Assembly: GCF_039614715.1 (NCBI RefSeq)
Contig: NZ_CP154857.1
Location: forward strand, 496,001-560,000
Length of the DNA: 64,000 nucleotides
Direction of reading: 5' to 3'
DNA from: Microbacterium sp. AZCO
GTDB taxonomy: Bacteria > Actinomycetota > Actinomycetes > Actinomycetales > Microbacteriaceae
The notes beneath the pieces are model-generated. The model was not told where the DNA came from and did no database searches. It worked only from the letters and a program-made list of their open reading frames with translations. Below, piece after piece: positions 44,211 through 53,090 of this stretch; the first letter of the stretch is position 1; each line of letters begins with the position of its first letter. Made by a program: the position numbers and the translations under genes.

Positions 44211-44675
44211 ATGGCCCACACCACCGAGCACAACGCCAGCGCCTGCCGCTCGTCGCGGCACACGCGCGTCCAGCACCTCATCACGGCCGACGAGACCTCG
44301 CTCGCCGAGCTCGAGGCTGTGCTCGCGACGCTGCCGATCTGCTCGACGGGCCGGGTCTTCATCGAGATCCCGGATGCCTCGTGGCACGGAGAGCTCGTCG
44401 CTCCCGCCCGCATGGTCGTGACGTGGCTCGACCGGTCGCTCCGCACGGGCGACCCCGGCACGGGCCGCGCGTGCGCCCCGGGCCAGGCGCTCACGCGCGC
44501 CGTCACGGCCTGGGCGAACGAGATGCTCTGCGCCGACGACGACCACACGCAGATCCAGCTGCTCGGCGGCTACCTCGGCACCGCCGACATCGTCGATCAC
44601 CTGACCGAGCGCCTCGGGATCGACCGCGCCGCGATCCACACACCCGCGCACTACGGCCTGTCCACCGCTCGCTGA
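44211..44675 (+). CDS. Stand-alone SIP domain protein (siderophore-interacting protein, C-terminal half)
   Basis: A 154-residue protein matching only the NAD(P)H-binding SIP half of siderophore-interacting ferric reductases: VQHLITADETSLAELEAVLATLP, RVFIEIPDASW, VVTWLDRS and the late QLLGGYLGTADIVDHLTERLGIDRAAIHTPAHYGL. The FAD-binding N-terminal domain is absent, so it may act with another protein or bind a siderophore or flavin. The iron box upstream supports a role in iron supply. ATG 44211 has GGAG 5 nt upstream. Confidence 0.8.
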   Translation: MAHTTEHNASACRSSRHTRVQHLITADETSLAELEAVLATLPICSTGRVFIEIPDASWHGELVAPARMVVTWLDRSLRTGDPGTGRACAPGQALTRAVTAWANEMLCADDDHTQIQLLGGYLGTADIVDHLTERLGIDRAAIHTPAHYGLSTAR

Positions 44676-44694
44676 CCCGAGGCTGCACCGCGCG

Positions 44695-45159
44695 TCAGCG
44701 CGTCGAGGAGCCCCTCGGGACGTAGTTGCCCGCCTCCAGGCCCGCCTCGATCTCGAAGCGGTTGCGCAGCGGGTCGCGCCCCGCCACGAGGTACAGCAGC
44801 GGCATGAGGAAGCCGTAGCGCCGCCACTGCTGCGCGTGCACCGCCTCATGCTCGAGCAGTCGCGCCGACACCGTGCCGTCGCCCGTGAGGAAGCATCCGC
44901 CGACGCACACGCCTCCCCGCGCGAACGCCCAGCCGGGCATCCCGCGGAACACCCACAGGCCGTTGCGCTGCTCGACGCGGCCCCTGCTCCACAGGCCGCC
45001 CCACACGAAGCCGACGGTCGTGCCGTACCAGTAGCCGACGCGGCTGATGGGGGAGTCGAGCAGGAATCCCGGGATGAAGCGGTCGAACCGCCGGCCGCGT
45101 GCGACGGCGCGCTCGGCGGCGTCCTCCCACCCCGCGGGCGGCGTGGGGATGGGGCTCAC
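44695..45159 (-). CDS. Hypothetical protein with HEXXH zinc-protease-like motif
   Basis: A 154-residue protein with LLEHEAVHAQQWRRYG; the HEAVH motif lies at 104-108 and acidic residues at 136-142 could supply a third zinc ligand. A Gly/Trp-rich hydrophobic stretch (residues 40-60) precedes it. The HExxH followed by QQ resembles DUF4157-type domains. GTG 45159 overlaps the arginase stop (GTGA). I do not recognise a characterised homologue; catalytic activity is uncertain. Confidence 0.6.
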   Translation of the reverse strand: MSPIPTPPAGWEDAAERAVARGRRFDRFIPGFLLDSPISRVGYWYGTTVGFVWGGLWSRGRVEQRNGLWVFRGMPGWAFARGGVCVGGCFLTGDGTVSARLLEHEAVHAQQWRRYGFLMPLLYLVAGRDPLRNRFEIEAGLEAGNYVPRGSSTR

Positions 45160-45977
45160 GCGAGCGCTCCGACGACCCGGAGGATCGCCCCGAGGTCGTC
45201 CACGGCGGCGGCCGGGGTCGGAGGCGCGAAGCCCGCGATGGTCGCGCCCACGAGGGGAGCGGTGGCCCGAAGCGCGCCGATCGCGGCGACGAGCTGCGCG
45301 ACCGTGAGGCCGAACGGCACCGCGGCCGTGACACCCGTGAGCGCCGCCGGGTCGAGCACGTCGAGGTCGACGTGGACGTAGATCCCCGCGGCGCCGGTCG
45401 CCGCGACGGCGGTGGCGAGCGCCTCGGGATCCGCGAGGTCGGCGGCGTCGATCGCGACGATGCCGAGGTCGGCGACCCGCGACTCCTCGTCGGTCTCGTA
45501 GTCGCGGGCGCCGGCAAGCACGACGCGCTCCGCGCCGATCGTGCCGGGCGCGAGGGTGAGCCCCGAGGCGCCTTCTCCCAGGACCGCGCTCAGCGCCATG
45601 CCGCCGAACGCGCCGGATTCCGACGACTCGGGGGTGTGCAGGTCGGGGTGCGCGTCGAACCAGACGACCGCGAGTGACGACTCGCGCTCGGCCGCCGCGC
45701 CGATCGCCGCGACGCTGACTCCGCAGTCGCCGCCCACGACGATGACGGGTGCGTCGGTGCGGGCGAGCTCGTCCTCGAGCGCATCGCGCGTGCGGGTGAG
45801 CGAGCTGAAGCGGTGCACGCCGGTGTCGAGCGCCTCGCCCGCCTCGAGCGGCACCTCGATCGTCGTGCAGGCGGTGCGGGGCAGGTCGCCCGCGATCGCC
45901 TGTGCGCCGTCGATGAGCTGCATCGCGCGCGCCGAGGGCGAGCCCTGCCATTGGGGGACGATCACGAAACGCGCCAT
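45156..45977 (-). CDS. Arginase/agmatinase/formiminoglutamase family protein
   Basis: A 273-residue ureohydrolase-fold protein. The manganese ligands are visible in GGDCGV, WFDAHPDLHTP and VHVDLDVLDP. The usual GGDHS histidine is Cys here, a substitution seen in some arginase-family branches, so the exact substrate (arginine, agmatine, guanidine compounds) is open. It precedes the HEXXH gene in a two-gene operon, and a terminator separates it from pspA. Confidence 0.85.
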   Translation of the reverse strand: MARFVIVPQWQGSPSARAMQLIDGAQAIAGDLPRTACTTIEVPLEAGEALDTGVHRFSSLTRTRDALEDELARTDAPVIVVGGDCGVSVAAIGAAAERESSLAVVWFDAHPDLHTPESSESGAFGGMALSAVLGEGASGLTLAPGTIGAERVVLAGARDYETDEESRVADLGIVAIDAADLADPEALATAVAATGAAGIYVHVDLDVLDPAALTGVTAAVPFGLTVAQLVAAIGALRATAPLVGATIAGFAPPTPAAAVDDLGAILRVVGALA

Positions 45978-46114
45978 GAGCCCATCATTCCCCAGGCGCC
46001 GGGGTGCGGCATCCGCTCCCCGCGAACGTGCCGCGCGGGTCGGGGAGCCGCCCGAGGGGTCGACCCGAACGGCCAAGTGCCGCTGCGCCGCCGCCGACGG
46101 CCCGCCGGAACGAC

Positions 46115-46146
46115 GGAGCGCCGCGACCCGAAGGCCACGGCGCTCC
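46115..46146 (-). terminator. Terminator after pspA
   Basis: GGAGCGCCG (46115-46123) pairs with CGGCGCTCC (46138-46146), a perfect 9-bp stem with a 14-nt loop, starting 16 bp beyond the pspA stop. Confidence 0.7.
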
Positions 46147-46161
46147 ATCGTGCCGATGCGA

Positions 46162-46923
46162 TTACGGCGTGTACGGTGCGCTCGGCGCGTCGATCGCGGC
46201 CTGGGCGGGCTGCTGGCCGCCCTTGAGCGCCGCGAGGCGCGCCTCGACCTCGGTCAGCTCGCCGACGTCCTCGAGCTGGTTGAACTGCGCGTCGATGCTC
46301 GACGCGGCCAGCTCCTGCTTGCCCTGCGCGAGAGCCTCCTGGCGGCGGATCTTGTCCTCGAAGCGCCCGAGCTCGCTCGTGGGGTCGAGCACGTCGATCG
46401 ACTTGACGGCGTCTGCGACCTTGTTCTGGGCCTCGGCGGTCTTGGCGCGGGCGAGCAGCTCGGAGCGCTTCGACTTCAGCTGCTCCAGCTTCTGCTTCAT
46501 GCCGTTGAGGCCGTCCTTGAGCTTGTCGACGACCTCGGTCTGCGCTGCGATCGTGGGCTCGACGGCCTTCGCCTGGTTCTCCTCGCTGATCTGGCGCTGC
46601 AGCGCGATCTTGGCGAGGTTGTCGAACTTGTCGGCGTCGGCCGTGTTGCCCTGGCCGCGCAGCTGGTCGGCCTTGCGCGAGGCGGCGAGCGCCTTGTTGC
46701 CCCACTCGGACGCGGCCTGCACGTCCTCCTGGTGGTCGCGCTCGAGCAGGCGCAGGTTGCCGATCGTCTCGGCGATCGCGGCCTCGGCGTCGGCGATCGA
46801 GTTCGTGTAGTCGCGCACGAGCTGGTCGAGCATCTTCTGGGGGTCCTCCGCGGAGTCCAGAAGCGCGTTGATGTTCGCTCGGACGAGCGTGGAGATGCGA
46901 CCGAAGATGGACTGCTTTGCCAT
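46162..46923 (-). CDS. pspA: PspA/IM30 (Vipp1) family membrane-stress protein
   Basis: A 253-residue, almost wholly helical coiled-coil protein of the ESCRT-III-like PspA family. It begins MAKQSIFGRISTLVRANINALLDSAEDPQKMLDQLVRDY, the family's membrane-binding helix, and continues with long heptad-rich helices. It coats and stabilises the inner face of the membrane under stress. The TPM-domain gene lies 69 bp upstream on the same strand. Confidence 0.93.
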   Translation of the reverse strand: MAKQSIFGRISTLVRANINALLDSAEDPQKMLDQLVRDYTNSIADAEAAIAETIGNLRLLERDHQEDVQAASEWGNKALAASRKADQLRGQGNTADADKFDNLAKIALQRQISEENQAKAVEPTIAAQTEVVDKLKDGLNGMKQKLEQLKSKRSELLARAKTAEAQNKVADAVKSIDVLDPTSELGRFEDKIRRQEALAQGKQELAASSIDAQFNQLEDVGELTEVEARLAALKGGQQPAQAAIDAPSAPYTP

Positions 46924-46992
46924 CGGGTGTTCCTTCCTTTCGAAGAAGTCAAGGGGTGAGGGATGCCGCGGCGCGGCGCTGTGTCGGACCTG

Positions 46993-49068
46993 TCAGAAGC
47001 GACCGCCTCCGCCTCCGCGACGACCGCGGGTCGCGCCGCCGCCGAAGCTGCCCGGGTTGAAGCCTCCGCCACCGCCCGGCATGCCGGGGAAGCCGCCGCC
47101 TCCGCCCAGCATGCCGCCGAGGCCGCCGCCTCCGCGGCTGCCGCCGCTGAGGACGGAGTTGAGCACGATGCCGCCGAGCACGGCGCCGAGCATCCCGCCT
47201 CCGCCGCCGGAACCGCCGCTCTGGCCGAACATCCCGCCGCCCCCGCCGGGTGCGAACATGCCGCCGCCGAACGAGCCGACGTCGTTCTGCGCGTACTCGA
47301 TCGCCTGCCCGGCGAGCTGGTCGGCGCGCTGCGCGTACTGCAGCGCGCGGGCGGGGTCGACGCTCTGCAGCTGCTGGGCCTGCACGAGCGAGGCGCCGGC
47401 CTCGGCGAGCCGCGTGCGCGCTTCGGCGCCCACGGCCCCGCGGCGGGCGGTGATGTAGTCCTCGGCGGCCGACACCTGTGCGCGCGCCTGCAGCATGACC
47501 TGTCCGAGCACCTGCTGGGCGTGCTGCGCCTTGGCCGCGGCATCCCGGACCCCCGCGATCACCGCGTCGATCTGCTGGTTCGCGGCTTCGAGCGCCTTCA
47601 GGGCGGCGAGCGGCCGCTTCTGGGTCCCCGTGAGCTGGGTGCGCGCCGCGTCGAGCTGCTGCCTGGTCGCCGTGACGGTCGCGGCGACGTGGCCGTCGGG
47701 GTCGGGAAGAGCGGATGCTGCGGCGATGTCCTGTTCGAGCTCGGCGACGAGCGCCTGGCCCTTCTGCTCGCCCTCGGCGAGGTCGCTCGCGAGCTTGTCG
47801 ATCGCCTGCGCGAGCAGCGTCGCCTGGCCGACGGCCTCCTCGGCGGCCCGGATGCTGACGGCGGCCTCGCCCCCGTCGCCGGCCCCGATCGCGGTCTGCG
47901 CGGCAGCGAGCTGGGTGTCGGCGAACGCGATGCGGTCGCGCGCCTGCTCCGGGTTGTCGTGGACGGTCGAGAGCGCCTCGGCGGCGTACGACTGCGACAG
48001 GTCGGCGAGCCGTGCCGCGGCGGGATCGATGGCGGCGGCGGCCTTCGCGCGCTCGTCCTGCACCCGCGCGAACGCCTCGGGCGCGTTCTGTTCGAGCTTG
48101 CGCAGCTCGTCGAACGCCTCCGCCTTCTCGTCGAGACCGCGGTTGGCGGTGTCGAGCAGCTGGAGGATCTGCGTATTCCACGCCCGCACCTGCTCCTCGG
48201 TGTCGGGGGTGGCGTCGTCGAGCTGCTGCTTGAGCATGAACGCCTTGTTGAGGCTGTCCTTGGCGGTCTGCAGCGCCTGCTCGAACTCGACTGTCGCGGC
48301 ATCCCCGAACTGCGCCTTGGCGAAGCCGAGCTCCTGCTCGCTGGTCTTGACGGCGTCATCGGTGTCGACGAGGGCCGCGGATGCCTGGCGTGCGAGCTCC
48401 TCGGTGCTCACCTGCTCGACGGGCGGCTGCCCCGGCCGCCCCGCGGGCGCCTGCCGGCGCCGACGGCGGCGGACGAGCAGCCAGATGATGACACCGACGA
48501 TCGCGGCGAGGAGGACGAGGATCAGGATGCCGGTGAACCCGCCGCCCCGGCCGGACGCCGTGCCGCTCGTCCCGCTCGTCCCGCTCGTGCCGCCGCCGAG
48601 CGTCGTGGTGATCCCGTCGGCCGCCGCATCGACGGCGCCGAGCCAGTCCTCCGCGGCGAGCTCGGGCTGCACCTGCTGCTGGGCGATCGTCGCGGCCTGC
48701 TCGGTCGTGATGGGGCCGGACGGGTCGGCGGAGAGGTAGTACTGGCGTCCGTCCACCGCGACGGCCAGGAGGAGCTGGTTCGACCCGAGCCCGTTGTCGT
48801 CGGCGGTCTGGTTCGCCCAGTCCGCGGCAGACGCGGGATCGGTGAAGTCGTCCACGAAGACGACCCAGAGGTCGGCCGTCGTCTCGTCGGAGAGCTGCTG
48901 CAGGCGCGCCTCGGCGGTCGCCTCGTCGGAGCTCGAGAGCACACCTGCCTGATCGACGACGTGGCTCGATCCGAGCTCGACCGGTGCGGTCGCCGACGCA
49001 GCCGCGGCACCGCCGAGCAGCGCCAGCGAGAGAGCCGCCGTGAGCGCGAGTGCGGGTCGCGCGCGCAT
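46993..49068 (-). CDS. TPM-domain membrane protein with coiled coil and Gly-rich tail
   Basis: A 691-residue protein. A signal peptide (ALALTAALSLALLGGAAAASA) is followed by an extracytoplasmic TPM domain (VDQAGVLSSSDEATAEARLQQLSDETTADLWVVFVDDF). A TSG-repeat linker is encoded by 9-bp tandem repeats near 48,560. One membrane helix (~195-216, ILILVLLAAIVGVIIWLLV) precedes ~400 helical cytoplasmic residues and a Gly/Phe/Met-rich tail. The ATG has GGGGAAGG just upstream. Its place before pspA suggests it recruits or regulates PspA at the membrane. Confidence 0.87.
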   Translation of the reverse strand: MRARPALALTAALSLALLGGAAAASATAPVELGSSHVVDQAGVLSSSDEATAEARLQQLSDETTADLWVVFVDDFTDPASAADWANQTADDNGLGSNQLLLAVAVDGRQYYLSADPSGPITTEQAATIAQQQVQPELAAEDWLGAVDAAADGITTTLGGGTSGTSGTSGTASGRGGGFTGILILVLLAAIVGVIIWLLVRRRRRRQAPAGRPGQPPVEQVSTEELARQASAALVDTDDAVKTSEQELGFAKAQFGDAATVEFEQALQTAKDSLNKAFMLKQQLDDATPDTEEQVRAWNTQILQLLDTANRGLDEKAEAFDELRKLEQNAPEAFARVQDERAKAAAAIDPAAARLADLSQSYAAEALSTVHDNPEQARDRIAFADTQLAAAQTAIGAGDGGEAAVSIRAAEEAVGQATLLAQAIDKLASDLAEGEQKGQALVAELEQDIAAASALPDPDGHVAATVTATRQQLDAARTQLTGTQKRPLAALKALEAANQQIDAVIAGVRDAAAKAQHAQQVLGQVMLQARAQVSAAEDYITARRGAVGAEARTRLAEAGASLVQAQQLQSVDPARALQYAQRADQLAGQAIEYAQNDVGSFGGGMFAPGGGGGMFGQSGGSGGGGGMLGAVLGGIVLNSVLSGGSRGGGGLGGMLGGGGGFPGMPGGGGGFNPGSFGGGATRGRRGGGGGRF

Positions 49069-49226
49069 CCTTCCCCCTCCTCGGGGAGCCGTGGAGCCGC
49101 CCCCTCCGCCGAGTCTATTCAGGCCCCGGCATGCATCGGTAGGCACGGGCGAGGCCTTGACGGGAGGCGGGTCGCTGCCCTCGCGCGCCGGTCGCCGCGG
49201 GTACGCTGGCGGCTCCGGGAGGGCGG

Positions 49227-50060
49227 ATGGACGATCGATACGGCACGGATGTGCTCGCCGCAGGGTGGAAGAAGCAGTTCCAGCGCGAGCTACGACGGGT
49301 GCCCGCCGAGCGGGACCTCGTCGTCGAGCTCGCGGAGGACGGATTCTGCGGCGCCGTGACCGGCGTCCGCTCGGGCACCGTCGAGCTCGAGGACCGTCTC
49401 GGTCGCCGACGCGTCTTCCCGCTCGGCGCCGGCTTCCTCGTCGACGGCGAGGACGTCGTACTCGTCCCGCCGGCGCCCCGGGCGCCCGGTGCTCCCGCAC
49501 GGACGGCGTCCGGCTCGTTCGCCGTCGCCGACGCGAGAGCCCGCGTCGCCCGGCCGAGCCGCATCCTCGTCGAGGGCAAGCACGATGCCGAGCTCGTCGA
49601 GAAGGTCTGGGGCGACGACCTGCGCGTCGAGGGCGTCGTGGTCGAGTTCCTGCAGGGCGTCGACCTCCTCGGGGCCGCGCTCGACGAGGAGCCGCCGTCG
49701 GCCGACCGCCGCTACGGCGTGCTCGTCGACCACCTCGTGCCCGGCTCGAAGGAGTCGCGCATCGCCGAGGCGATCGCCCGGGGCCGGCACGGCGCGCACG
49801 TGCGCATCGTCGGGCACCCCTACATCGACGTGTGGCAGTGCGTCACCCCGCGGGCGGTCGGGATCGCGGCGTGGCCCGAGGTGCCGCGCGGCATCGAGTT
49901 CAAGGTGGGCGTGTGCCGGGCGCTCGGCTGGCCCGCGCGCGATCAGGCCGACCTCGCCCGCGCGTGGCAGCGCATCCTCGCGTCGGTGAAGACGTACCGC
50001 GACCTCGAGCCCTCGTTCCTCGGCCGGGTCGAGGAGCTCATCGACTACGTGACGGCCTGA
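49227..50060 (+). CDS. DUF3097 family protein (actinobacterial, TOPRIM-like)
   Basis: A 277-residue cytoplasmic protein. DRYGTDVLAAGWKKQFQRELRRVPAERDLVVE is the typical DUF3097 N-terminus. The middle reads RILVEGKHDAELVEKVWGDDLR and later YGVLVDHLVPGSKESRI, which resembles a TOPRIM fold (Glu in one strand, Asp-rich second strand); that comparison is my inference. Family function is unknown. TACGCT (49202-49207) and GGGAGG give a 20-nt leader with a ribosome site. It diverges from the TPM gene. Confidence 0.85.
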   Translation: MDDRYGTDVLAAGWKKQFQRELRRVPAERDLVVELAEDGFCGAVTGVRSGTVELEDRLGRRRVFPLGAGFLVDGEDVVLVPPAPRAPGAPARTASGSFAVADARARVARPSRILVEGKHDAELVEKVWGDDLRVEGVVVEFLQGVDLLGAALDEEPPSADRRYGVLVDHLVPGSKESRIAEAIARGRHGAHVRIVGHPYIDVWQCVTPRAVGIAAWPEVPRGIEFKVGVCRALGWPARDQADLARAWQRILASVKTYRDLEPSFLGRVEELIDYVTA

Positions 50061-50137
50061 CCGCGGCATCCCCCGTCTCGGCGAACCTTCCCGGTCCGCC
50101 AACCGACTCCCCGAGGCGCCCTCGGTAGCCTGGAGGG

Positions 50138-50878
50138 GTGTCCGACCCCGCCGAGAGCCCTGCCCGCACGTTCCGCGATCGGCCCGTGTCGTTCGTGCGG
50201 AGAAGCGGCCGCATGTCCGAGGCGCAGGAGCGTGCCTGGAGCGAGCTCGCGCCGCACTACATCCTGACCGTGGAGCGGGATGCCGCGGCCACGAGCGTGC
50301 GCCCGGGCGACACCGTCGACCCCGTCGCCGTATGGGGACGCAGCGCGCCCCTCGTCGTGGAGATCGGCTCGGGCCAGGGGCACGCCATCGTCCACGCGGC
50401 GGCGTCGGCGCCGGAGCGCGACTTCCTCGCGATCGAGGTCTTCAAGGCCGGTCTCGCCCGCACGATGCTCGACGCCGACAAGGCGGGAGCCCGCAATCTG
50501 CGGCTCGTCGAGGCGAACGCGCCCGAGGTGCTGCAGCACCTGCTGCCGACGGCATCCGTCGACGAGCTCTGGGTCTTCTTCCCCGATCCCTGGCACAAGA
50601 AGAAGCACACGAAGCGGCGGCTCGTGACGCCCGAGTTCGCCCGCACGGCCGCCGGGGCTCTGCGCGACGGCGGCACCCTGCGCCTCGCGACGGACTGGGA
50701 GGACTACGCCCTGCAGATGCGGGACGTGCTCTCCGCCGCCGACGACTGGGAGCCGGCATTCGAGGGGGAGTGGGCGGATCGCTTCGAGGGCCGCGTGCTG
50801 ACGGCCTTCGAACGAAAGGGCGCTCGTGCCGGACGCTCGATCCGCGATCTGACGTATCGGCGCCGGGCGCGCACGTGA
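50138..50878 (+). CDS. trmB: tRNA (guanine-N7-)-methyltransferase
   Basis: Methylates G46 of tRNA with S-adenosylmethionine. The 246-residue Rossmann enzyme shows VVEIGSGQGHAIVHAA, ERDFLAIEVFKAGLARTM and the family hallmark VFFPDPWHKKKHTKRR, then LATDWEDYALQM. GTG 50138 follows TAGCCT (50126-50131) by 6 nt. The stop overlaps the MFS start (GTGA). Confidence 0.95.
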   Translation: MSDPAESPARTFRDRPVSFVRRSGRMSEAQERAWSELAPHYILTVERDAAATSVRPGDTVDPVAVWGRSAPLVVEIGSGQGHAIVHAAASAPERDFLAIEVFKAGLARTMLDADKAGARNLRLVEANAPEVLQHLLPTASVDELWVFFPDPWHKKKHTKRRLVTPEFARTAAGALRDGGTLRLATDWEDYALQMRDVLSAADDWEPAFEGEWADRFEGRVLTAFERKGARAGRSIRDLTYRRRART

Positions 50879-52209
50879 CCACGCCCGACGAGCCGTTCGG
50901 CCGGGGGCCCGAGCCCGCCCCCGACGAGGCGCTCGTCGATGCGTCCCCCCGCGACCGCTGGCGCTTCGTGCGTCCGCTCGCGCATCGCGACTTCCGGATG
51001 CTGTTCGCGGCCGTCGTGCTGTCGATCTTCGGCGCCGGGATGTGGGCCGTCGTCATGGTCTACACCGTCATCGACGCGGGTGGCGGCCCCGTCGACCTGT
51101 CCCTCGTCGCCGCGTGCAATGCCGTCGGTCTTCTCGCGTGCGCCATTCCGGGCGGGATCGTCGCCGACCGCGTCTCGCGGCGCCTGATCCTCCGCGTGGT
51201 CGAGCTCGTGAATGTGACGGCTGTCACCTCGATCGCGATCGCCGGCATGTTCGGCGCCGTGACGGTGCCGCACCTCGCGATCGTCGCCTTCGCCCTCGGC
51301 GCGGGGGCGGGGTTCTTCTTCCCCGCGTACAGCGCGATCCTGCCGCGCATCCTCCCGCCCGCGCAGCTGCTCGCCGCCAACGGCCTCGAGGGTGCCATCC
51401 GCCCCGCGCTGCAACAGGCGGCCGGGCCCGCGGTGGCCGGCGTCGTCGTGGCGGCGGTCGTCGCGCCCGCCCACGCCGCCTGGGTCATCGCGGCGGCGCA
51501 CGCGCTCGCGCTGCTCCTCCTCATGTTCGTGCGACCGGAGCCCGTCGCCCGCGAGACGCCGGCGGGCGAGGCATCCACGGGCCGCGGGGTCTTCCACGAT
51601 CTGCGCGAGGCCGTCTCGTTCACGCTGCGCACGCCCTGGCTGCTGTGGACGCTCCTCTACGCGACCATCTGGGTGCTGGTGTGGATGGGTCCCGAGGAGG
51701 TCCTCCTGCCCTTCCTCACCCGCGAGCGCATCGGCGACGACCCCCGCTGGTTCGGATTCCTGCTCGCGGCGTACGGACTCGGCGGCGTCCTGGGATCGAT
51801 CGTCGTGTCGTCGTTCCGGCTGCCGCGCCGCTACCTCACCGTCATGATCGCGGTGTGGGGCTGCAGCACGCTGCCCTTCATCGTCGTGGGCTTCACCGAC
51901 GTGTATGCGCTCATGGTGATCTCGGTGTTCCTCGTCGGCTTCGGCTTCAGCTACGGAAACGTCATCTGGGGCACGCTCCTGCAGCGTCGCGTGCCGACCC
52001 ACATGCTCGGACGCATCTCGAGTCTCGACTTCTTCGTCTCGCTCGCCCTCATGCCGGTGTCGATGGCGCTCGCGGGTCCGCTCGCCGAGGTCGTGCCGAT
52101 CCCCGTGATCTTCCTCGCGGCGGGCATCGTGCCGTTCGCGCTGTCGTTCCTCGTCATCTGGATCGCGCGCATGCCCCGCGACGAGCTCGCCCACCCGCTG
52201 GGGGACTGA
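50875..52209 (+). CDS. MFS transporter (enterobactin-exporter/TMEM-like 12-helix type)
   Basis: A 444-residue permease. After a polar 35-residue N-terminal tail come RPLAHRDFRMLFAAVVLSIFGAGMWAVVMVYTV and GIVADRVSRRLILRVVELVN, typical of the MFS_3 (EntS-like) group, which often exports drugs or siderophores. The GTG start overlaps trmB. Its stop shares one base with the next start (TGATG). Confidence 0.85.
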   Translation: MTTPDEPFGRGPEPAPDEALVDASPRDRWRFVRPLAHRDFRMLFAAVVLSIFGAGMWAVVMVYTVIDAGGGPVDLSLVAACNAVGLLACAIPGGIVADRVSRRLILRVVELVNVTAVTSIAIAGMFGAVTVPHLAIVAFALGAGAGFFFPAYSAILPRILPPAQLLAANGLEGAIRPALQQAAGPAVAGVVVAAVVAPAHAAWVIAAAHALALLLLMFVRPEPVARETPAGEASTGRGVFHDLREAVSFTLRTPWLLWTLLYATIWVLVWMGPEEVLLPFLTRERIGDDPRWFGFLLAAYGLGGVLGSIVVSSFRLPRRYLTVMIAVWGCSTLPFIVVGFTDVYALMVISVFLVGFGFSYGNVIWGTLLQRRVPTHMLGRISSLDFFVSLALMPVSMALAGPLAEVVPIPVIFLAAGIVPFALSFLVIWIARMPRDELAHPLGD

Positions 52210-53084
52210 TGCCCGCTCATCCCGCGGCCGCGCCCCTCGTGCGTCCCGCCTGGTCGTGGGGGCTCGCGCCGGCGCTCCTCGCGTGCCTCGCCGCGCCCGC
52301 CTTCTTCGTGCTGCGGGTGGCGTGGCTCGGATGGCTGCTCCTCGCCCTGGCGCTCGTCGCGGCGTTCATCCTCGAGCGGCGGACGGGCGCGATCGAGCGC
52401 GGGCCCGAGGCATCCCACCGACCGCCGAGCCTCGTGCGCGACCTGTCGCTCGTCGCCGCAGGGCTCCTGATCGTGAGTGCCATCCCGCTGAAGGCGGAAC
52501 TCGACGACCTCGCGATCCTGCGCTTCACCGTGGGCCTGGGCGGGGCCGTCGCCGTGCCGTACGCGGTGTCGCGCTTCGTCTACAGCGATCGGGCGATCCG
52601 GTTCCCGTGGCGCGGCGGCGGTCGGTGGACCCGCTTCCAATGGACGTGGCTCGTCGTCGTGCTCGCGCTCGGCTGGCTGATCCTGCCGTTCTACTTCATC
52701 ACGTCGGGGGTCTACACGAACTGGCCCGTCGTGGACACGCCCGACCTCATCGCCCGGCTCTTCCTGGGCGTCGGCAGCGTCGGCATCTGGGACGAGCTCT
52801 TCTTCATCTGCACGGTGTTCGCGCTGCTGCGACGCCACTTCCCCGACTGGCAGTCGAACATCCTGCAGGCGATCGTGTTCGTGTCGTTCCTGTGGGAGCT
52901 CGGCTATCAGGCGTGGGGTCCGCTCCTCACCATCCCGTTCGCGCTGCTGCAGGGGTTCATCTTCGTCGTGACGCGCTCCCTCGCCTACGTCGTGACGGTG
53001 CATCTGCTGTTCGACGCGATCGTCTTCCTCGTGATCGTGCACGCCCACAATCCCGGAGTGCTCGACCGTCTCTTCCTGGTCTGA
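52209..53084 (+). CDS. CPBP-like intramembrane protein, probably inactive
   Basis: A 291-residue membrane protein with about eight hydrophobic segments. The region WDELFFICTVFALLRRHFP aligns with motif 1 of CPBP (Abi/CAAX-protease) enzymes, but the paired Glu is Asp195-Glu196 and the following Arg is missing. A possible metal-binding His lies in VTVHLLFDAIVFLVIVHAH. It is co-transcribed with the MFS gene and followed by a strong terminator. Loss of motif residues argues against protease activity. Confidence 0.65.
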   Translation: MPAHPAAAPLVRPAWSWGLAPALLACLAAPAFFVLRVAWLGWLLLALALVAAFILERRTGAIERGPEASHRPPSLVRDLSLVAAGLLIVSAIPLKAELDDLAILRFTVGLGGAVAVPYAVSRFVYSDRAIRFPWRGGGRWTRFQWTWLVVVLALGWLILPFYFITSGVYTNWPVVDTPDLIARLFLGVGSVGIWDELFFICTVFALLRRHFPDWQSNILQAIVFVSFLWELGYQAWGPLLTIPFALLQGFIFVVTRSLAYVVTVHLLFDAIVFLVIVHAHNPGVLDRLFLV

Positions 53085-53090
53085 ACGGGG

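Noticed and set aside
46868..47458. Plus-strand proline-rich frame opposite the TPM gene tail
   Set aside because: It is the complement of the Gly-rich tail codons (GGN/NCC) and has no independent start signals.
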